Source of the DNA: Labilithrix luteola
GTDB lineage: Bacteria; Myxococcota_A; Polyangia; Polyangiales; Polyangiaceae
Assembly (NCBI GenBank): GCA_026225435.1
Contig: JAMFST010000722.1
Location: forward strand, 1 to 5,955
Reading direction: 5' to 3'
Length of the DNA stretch: 5,955 nucleotides
Part shown: positions 1 through 3,837 of the stretch, one piece after another
How positions within the stretch are numbered: position 1 is the first letter of the stretch
Layout: each line of letters starts with the position of its first letter
Notes under the pieces: model-generated
The model's input: only the letters and a program-made list of their open reading frames with translations
The model's database searches: none
What the model was told of the DNA's origin: nothing
Translations under genes and position numbers: made by a program

Positions 1-547
1 AGGCGGTGTTCAGGTTGAGATCGAGCAGCTCGGCGATCTCCGGCACCGTCATCTGTTCCAGGTAGGCGAGCACGAGGATCTCGCGCTTGCCGTCTTCGAG
101 CTCGTCGAGGAGCCGCTTGAGCAGCGCGACCCGCTCCGAATGCTCGGCCAGCGCCGCCGGTGTCGCCGACGACGTGGCGGTAGCATCCGCGCTCGAATCC
201 GGCGCTGGCGGGACGTGGCGCCCCTCCTTGCGCCGGTAGCGACGGCGAAAGTCGCGGATCACGTGGGCGAGGATGCCGAAGAGCCAGGTGCGCACCGACG
301 CGCGACCGTCGTAGTCGTCGAGGCGCCGATGGATCACGAGGAAGACGTCCTGCACCACGTCGTCGACGCTCGCGTCGGGCACGCCGAGGCGCTTGGCCAT
401 GCGCCAGCAGAAGGCGAAGTGCTCCTCGTAGACCTGCGCGAACTGCGGCCGGGCGAGCCGCGGAGAGTGCGGCTCCGTCTCGGGCAGGCGCTCGGCGAAG
501 GACTCCATCGACGCGCATTGGCCGGGGGTGAGCGTCTCCGTGATCAA
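1..547 (-). CDS. ECF-type RNA polymerase sigma-70 family sigma factor (3' end cut by window edge)
   Basis: This gene encodes an extracytoplasmic-function sigma factor, which directs RNA polymerase to a dedicated promoter set. I translated it by hand; 182 codons are visible and the frame leaves the window at base 1. Region 2 spans about residues 35-104: QVYEEHFAFCWRMAKRLGV, then DDVVQDVFLVIHRRL, then RTWLFGILAHVIRDFRRR, the usual core-binding and -10-recognition helices. A polar Ala/Ser/Thr linker (about 112-135) leads to region 4, with LLDELEDGKREILVLAYLE followed by the start of the helix-turn-helix, TVPEIAELLDLNLNTA. The second helix is cut off. I chose the TTG at 547 because GAGG lies 7 nt upstream and the codon overlaps the TGA of the preceding gene, which suggests translational coupling. 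The alternative ATG at 508 has no visible ribosome-binding site. No anti-sigma gene is visible; one could lie beyond the left edge. The family call is near certain; subgroup and regulon are unknown. Confidence 0.93.
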   Translation of the reverse strand, partial: MITETLTPGQCASMESFAERLPETEPHSPRLARPQFAQVYEEHFAFCWRMAKRLGVPDASVDDVVQDVFLVIHRRLDDYDGRASVRTWLFGILAHVIRDFRRRYRRKEGRHVPPAPDSSADATATSSATPAALAEHSERVALLKRLLDELEDGKREILVLAYLEQMTVPEIAELLDLNLNTA

Positions 548-1452
548 AATCGTACCTCGGCGGCGATCTGCCCCCGCGGGGCGGCCACGTTCGGCGTGTA
601 GATGGCGCCTGCGCCTTCGATCCCGAACGTCGGCCGGGTGAGGGGAAAGGCGACGTCGGCGAGTCCGGTGATCGCGAGGCGACGCAGCGGTTGCCAGCGG
701 ACGAGGGCGCCGATCGACGGCGCCCACCAGGTCGCGTCGGTATCCACGAGGTCGCTCGCGCCGTAGCCCGCAGCGTCGACGTGGTCGACGTCGAGCCCGA
801 CACAAGGTCCGAACGTGAAGGTCTCGCCGAGGGGCGACCAGCAGGCGCGCAAGGTGCCCGAGGTGAGGTCGAACGTACCGCCGGACGATGCGGTGACCGA
901 CGACGATTGACCGATCCAGCGAAGGACGGAGGCTTCGATTCGCAGCCTGGGCAGGGGATACCAGGCGACCTCGAGCCCGCCGCCGACCGCAATCGCAGGC
1001 AGCGTGCCCTGATCCATGCTGACCAGGAGACCGGCGGCGAAGTGGAGATCGGCCGGCGCCGCAGGCTCACGTGACGCTGCGTTGGGCAGCGGTGCTTCCG
1101 GGATTCTCGCCGGCGCCGGAGCGGGCTTCACCACCGGCGGCGGGGGCGCCGCCGGAGACTCGAGGCTGAGGCCCAGGACGGTCACGACCGCGTCGGCCAG
1201 CACGTCGCACGTGGACTCCTGCAGCGTGCGCAGCCCGATGTCGCCCCGCGCCTCTCGGACGGCGATGGTGGCGACGTAACGCCCTTGCGCGTCACGGGTC
1301 ACGGTGACGTCGGCGTTCGCGCCGCCGGCCAGCGGAGTGTCGGCCGTGGCGGCGAGCCGCGCGCGCACCACGTCTTCCTGCGGACATTCTGCCGGCGCCG
1401 ACCACCGCAGCGCGGCGTGCACGATCAGTGACCAGTGGCCCACCCCGAGCAT
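544..1452 (-). CDS. Hypothetical exported protein with Cys-containing N-terminal module and putative outer-membrane beta-barrel
   Basis: No named function is recognised. Three parts can be seen in the 302 residues. Residues ~15-97 form a small module starting ALRWSAPAECPQEDVVRARL and ending STCDVLADAVVTVLGLSL, with one Cys at each end (C23, C82) that could form a disulfide. Residues ~100-133 are a Pro/Ala linker. Residues ~134-302 alternate polar and hydrophobic residues with aromatic pairs and Gly turns (VAWYPLPRLRIEASVL, TWWAPSIGALVRWQPL, RLAITGLADVAF) and end in AAEVRF; a terminal Phe is typical of barrel strands recognised by the BAM complex. Similar two-part proteins next to ECF sigma genes are, to my recollection, common in myxobacteria. 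The N-terminus (WSLIVHAAL) is a very short signal-like stretch with a possible VHA|A cleavage site. The start is weak: ATG lies 9 nt after the previous stop, without a Shine-Dalgarno sequence. It is a candidate envelope protein or sensor working with the sigma factor (inference). Confidence 0.8.
   Translation of the reverse strand: MLGVGHWSLIVHAALRWSAPAECPQEDVVRARLAATADTPLAGGANADVTVTRDAQGRYVATIAVREARGDIGLRTLQESTCDVLADAVVTVLGLSLESPAAPPPPVVKPAPAPARIPEAPLPNAASREPAAPADLHFAAGLLVSMDQGTLPAIAVGGGLEVAWYPLPRLRIEASVLRWIGQSSSVTASSGGTFDLTSGTLRACWSPLGETFTFGPCVGLDVDHVDAAGYGASDLVDTDATWWAPSIGALVRWQPLRRLAITGLADVAFPLTRPTFGIEGAGAIYTPNVAAPRGQIAAEVRF
555..558 (-). promoter_or_regulatory. Ribosome-binding site deciding the TTG start of the sigma factor gene
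   Basis: GAGG lies within the last codons of the upstream gene (Ala-Glu-Val-Arg-Phe), 7 nt before a TTG at 547-545. That TTG shares two bases with the upstream TGA (546-544), giving TTGA. The arrangement fits stop-start translational coupling. The next in-frame candidate, ATG at 508, has no purine-rich element at a suitable distance. Confidence 0.55.
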
Positions 1453-1461
1453 CGGGCGGCG

Positions 1462-3810
1462 CTAGTTACACACCGGACCGAGCGAGTCGAGCCAATCGCC
1501 CGCCCGACCGAGCACCCCGATCATCCGCTTCGGTGCGTCGCAGGACATGTCGAAGGTGTCCGCGCCGCCGCCGCCGATCTTGCCGGTGTGGACCACCTCC
1601 CCGAGCGCGCCGGTGGCGTCGACCTTGGCGCAGGCGAGGCCGAGCTCCTCGATCTTGTCGCCGGCGCGTCCGCTCATGCCGACGGCGACCGAATTCGGCG
1701 GGCAGGCGAGCTCGAAGTTCGACTCGTGCTCCTTGCCGAGGACGGGGCTGTCCTTGTGCGCATGGCCGCTCGCCGCGGGGCCGGCGCAGTGCAGGCGGAC
1801 GTAGATGACCCGCTCGGGCACCCCCTCCTTGCCGTCGTCCCCGGCTGTCCCAGTGGGCGCGTTGGCCAGCGCGCCGCTGATGCTGGTGACGCTCTGCCCC
1901 TCGGGGCACTGCCAGCGATAGGTGTTGCCGCCGGTGCCGCCCGCGGTGTCCACGTCGGGCTCGGGGACGTGACAGAGCTCGGCCTCCGCGTCGAACGGGT
2001 CCGGCGGGATGCGCAGCTTCTGCAGCGCGTAGGCGCGACGGAGGTTGGTGAAGAAGCCGTGCACGGTGAGAGGTCCGCGGGTCGCTTCCTGCAGCTCGGC
2101 CAGCGGGCCGCAGGCGAGCGCCCGGCGGGCGGCCTTCACGCTCACGTCCTCGTCCGGCATCGGAGCGCCGAAGCGCGCGACCACCCAGGAGTTGAACAGG
2201 TCTTTCTCGTGCCCCGGTCGCGCGCGCTCCTTCAGCTCGACGCGCGCGGCCACCGGATCGGCCAGCCCCAGCTGATCGACCAGGTGATAGTCGAGCGGCA
2301 GCTGGTAGCCGACGATGCCGATGGCCGTCGCCGTGACGACCGCCTGCACCCGCGGATCGATCTCGGGTGCGACCGGCATCTGCGCGCGCCAGGGGAACAG
2401 GTTGCCGTGCTCGCGCTCCCCGAAGAACAGCTGCCGGCACCTGGCGTGATCGGGGCAGCGGTTGTTCACCGCCTCGAGGAGATCGCGGCCGATCTTGCCG
2501 AAGTCGTGCTTGGTGTAGTCCTCGATGCGGATCGGGTGAGCCACCTTGGCCTCGCGCACGTACCAGCCGTGCTCGTCGCCGATGCCGCACTGGTTCTCCC
2601 GTGGCACGCGCAGGTGCGTCCCGCACAGGATCCACCAGGGGACGATGGCCAGCGAGAAGACGCCCAGCGCCATCGCCTGCTTGCTCCGATCGAGATCGAT
2701 CTGCACGGTCATCACCGGCAGGAGCGCGGCGAACATCACCGGCAGGAACATGCGCGCGTGCATGTAGTCGCCGCCGACGCGCACGATGTACAGAGCGTGG
2801 ATGGTCGCCGCCAGCGCCAGGAGAACGAGCGCCGCGGCGAGCGCGCGCTGCTGCCGCTGGAGGAGATCGCGCAGACGGAGGAAGAGGAACCCGGCCGCGA
2901 GCAGGAGCGGCCAGCCGAGACGGTAGCGGCCGAAGAAGTTCGTCGCGTAGCAGATCCCCTGCTTCCAGTAGACGAGGGTGGACTCCTTGGCGATCGAGGT
3001 GTTGGGCGCGAGCGCGCCGTAATACCCCATGCGGAAGATCTGGTAGGCGACGGGCAACGCCAGGGCGACCGCGGCCAGCGCCGCGATGAAGAGCACCCGC
3101 TGCCGCCCGCCGACGAGATCCCCCGCCACCGTCCGCCGCTCACGCAGCGCGAGCGGCACCAGCATCGCCGCGCTGTACAGCGCCGCCTCCGGGCGAACCA
3201 GGGGACCGAGGCCGAGCACCAGCGCGGTGAGCAGCAGGCGGCGGCGAGTCGCACGAGCGTCCGTTGCCGCCACCAGGAGCGCGAAGGAGATGCCGAGCCA
3301 CGCGAACGTGAGACCGGTCTCCAGCCCCGACGAGGCGTACTCCCAGCACGGCGGCAGCACCGCGAGGGTGAGCGCGCCCACCGGGATGGTCAGCGTGTGG
3401 GGCGCCACGGTCGACCAGGAGTCGTCGCGCGGGCGGCGGTCGATGTCGACCGAGCCCTTGATGCCGGCGATGACCCCGCCGACGGCGCCGGCGATGCCCA
3501 GGTACACCGCCAGGTACTCGAGGCGGATGCGGAGCATCCCGAGGAGCGCGAGCAGAGCGATCCACAGCGGGCTCGTCCCCACCTCGACGCGCTCGCCGAC
3601 GTTGTAGACCGGTCCGCGACCGGCGAGCAGGTTCTGCACCACCCGCAGGTTGATGAAGCCGTCGTCGTCCATCCAGCGCCGCTTGATGGCGAAGGCGCCG
3701 AGCAGCACCACCGGCAAGGCGAGCACCAGGAGCCGCGCGGACCGCGACTCTGCCTGGTTCCACCAACGTCTCGCGGCCGGCGCTACCTCGTTCAGCCCTG
3801 CTTCCTGCAC
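1462..3810 (-). CDS. AftB/ZomB-like GT-C membrane glycosyltransferase with C-terminal lectin-like triple repeat
   Basis: The product (782 aa) is a polytopic membrane enzyme expected to move a sugar from a polyprenyl-phosphate donor to an extracytoplasmic acceptor. Residues 46-90 carry the family signature: WMDDDGFINLRVVQNLL, GRGPVYNVGERVEVGTSPLW. The Asp cluster D48-D50 matches the acidic motif of GT-C enzymes. As I recall, mycobacterial AftB (terminal arabinofuranosyltransferase) has closely similar text here. Other family blocks are YASSGLETGLTFAWLG (158-173), LGPLVRPEAALYS (201-213), MGYYGALAPNTSIAKE (261-276) and RVGGDYMHARMFLP (344-357). About eleven hydrophobic segments lie between residues 26 and 397; a soluble, probably periplasmic region follows (LGLADPVAARVEL, RPGHEK, ACGPLAEL). 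Residues ~618-782 are an extension beyond the usual ~600-650 aa: three Cys-paired repeats, listed separately. The GTG start has AAGGGGAG 5 nt upstream. The gene lies 27 nt after the J-protein gene and 9 nt before the next. 'ZomB flagellar motor control' is only a database label; donor and acceptor are unknown. Confidence 0.88.
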   Translation of the reverse strand: MQEAGLNEVAPAARRWWNQAESRSARLLVLALPVVLLGAFAIKRRWMDDDGFINLRVVQNLLAGRGPVYNVGERVEVGTSPLWIALLALLGMLRIRLEYLAVYLGIAGAVGGVIAGIKGSVDIDRRPRDDSWSTVAPHTLTIPVGALTLAVLPPCWEYASSGLETGLTFAWLGISFALLVAATDARATRRRLLLTALVLGLGPLVRPEAALYSAAMLVPLALRERRTVAGDLVGGRQRVLFIAALAAVALALPVAYQIFRMGYYGALAPNTSIAKESTLVYWKQGICYATNFFGRYRLGWPLLLAAGFLFLRLRDLLQRQQRALAAALVLLALAATIHALYIVRVGGDYMHARMFLPVMFAALLPVMTVQIDLDRSKQAMALGVFSLAIVPWWILCGTHLRVPRENQCGIGDEHGWYVREAKVAHPIRIEDYTKHDFGKIGRDLLEAVNNRCPDHARCRQLFFGEREHGNLFPWRAQMPVAPEIDPRVQAVVTATAIGIVGYQLPLDYHLVDQLGLADPVAARVELKERARPGHEKDLFNSWVVARFGAPMPDEDVSVKAARRALACGPLAELQEATRGPLTVHGFFTNLRRAYALQKLRIPPDPFDAEAELCHVPEPDVDTAGGTGGNTYRWQCPEGQSVTSISGALANAPTGTAGDDGKEGVPERVIYVRLHCAGPAASGHAHKDSPVLGKEHESNFELACPPNSVAVGMSGRAGDKIEELGLACAKVDATGALGEVVHTGKIGGGGADTFDMSCDAPKRMIGVLGRAGDWLDSLGPVCN
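1468..1941 (-). repeat. Three Cys-paired lectin-like repeats at the C-terminus of the glycosyltransferase
   Basis: Protein-level repeat, residues ~624-781 of the glycosyltransferase. Unit 1 (1941-1786): GGTGGNTYRWQCPEGQSV, then ISGA, a Gly/Asp-rich insertion, then RVIYVRLHC; Cys 635 and 675. Unit 2 (1719-1630): SNFELACPPNSVAVGMSGRA, then GDKIEELGLAC; Cys 703 and 727. Unit 3 (1578-1468): GGGGADTFDMSCDAP, then MIGVLGRAGDWLDSLGPVC; Cys 757 and 781. Units 2 and 3 have the same 24-residue Cys spacing and share GRAGD at the same position; unit 1 has 16 extra residues between its cysteines. Units 1 and 3 are preceded by GG-x-GG. The pattern 'GG.GG..F...C...v.Gi.GR.G..iD.lgl.C' resembles bacterial jacalin-like or related carbohydrate-binding modules. 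The internal repeat is seen directly; the sugar-binding role is inferred. Confidence 0.75.
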
Positions 3811-3815
3811 CAGGG

Positions 3816-3823
3816 CTCCCCTT
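3816..3823 (-). promoter_or_regulatory. Ribosome-binding site for the glycosyltransferase gene
   Basis: The minus strand reads AAGGGGAG followed by CCCTG and the GTG start at 3810, a strong Shine-Dalgarno match at 5-nt spacing in a 27-nt intergenic gap. It fixes the GTG as the start. The GGGGA (3821-3817) could pair with TCCCC (3835-3831) across a 9-nt loop, so the site may be partly masked in a small hairpin. Confidence 0.7.
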
Positions 3824-3837
3824 GTTGCACGGGGACG

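Noticed and set aside
140..601. Plus-strand 153-codon open frame over the sigma factor gene
   Set aside because: It is antisense to a convincing ECF sigma factor and has an Arg-rich, low-information sequence.
1453..1461. Possible readthrough or single fused protein across the TAG at 1464-1462, since both genes share a frame
   Set aside because: Sharing a frame has a one-in-three chance, and the lectin-like repeat closes naturally at Cys781-Asn just before the TAG. Separate genes are the simpler reading.
1466..2635. Minus-strand 389-codon Arg/Ala-rich frame inside the glycosyltransferase gene
   Set aside because: It is an alternative frame of the glycosyltransferase, with arginine-rich text and no recognisable motif.
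2367..3089. Plus-strand 240-codon Arg/Ser-rich frame
   Set aside because: It is antisense to the membrane segments of the glycosyltransferase; no start context or domain supports it.
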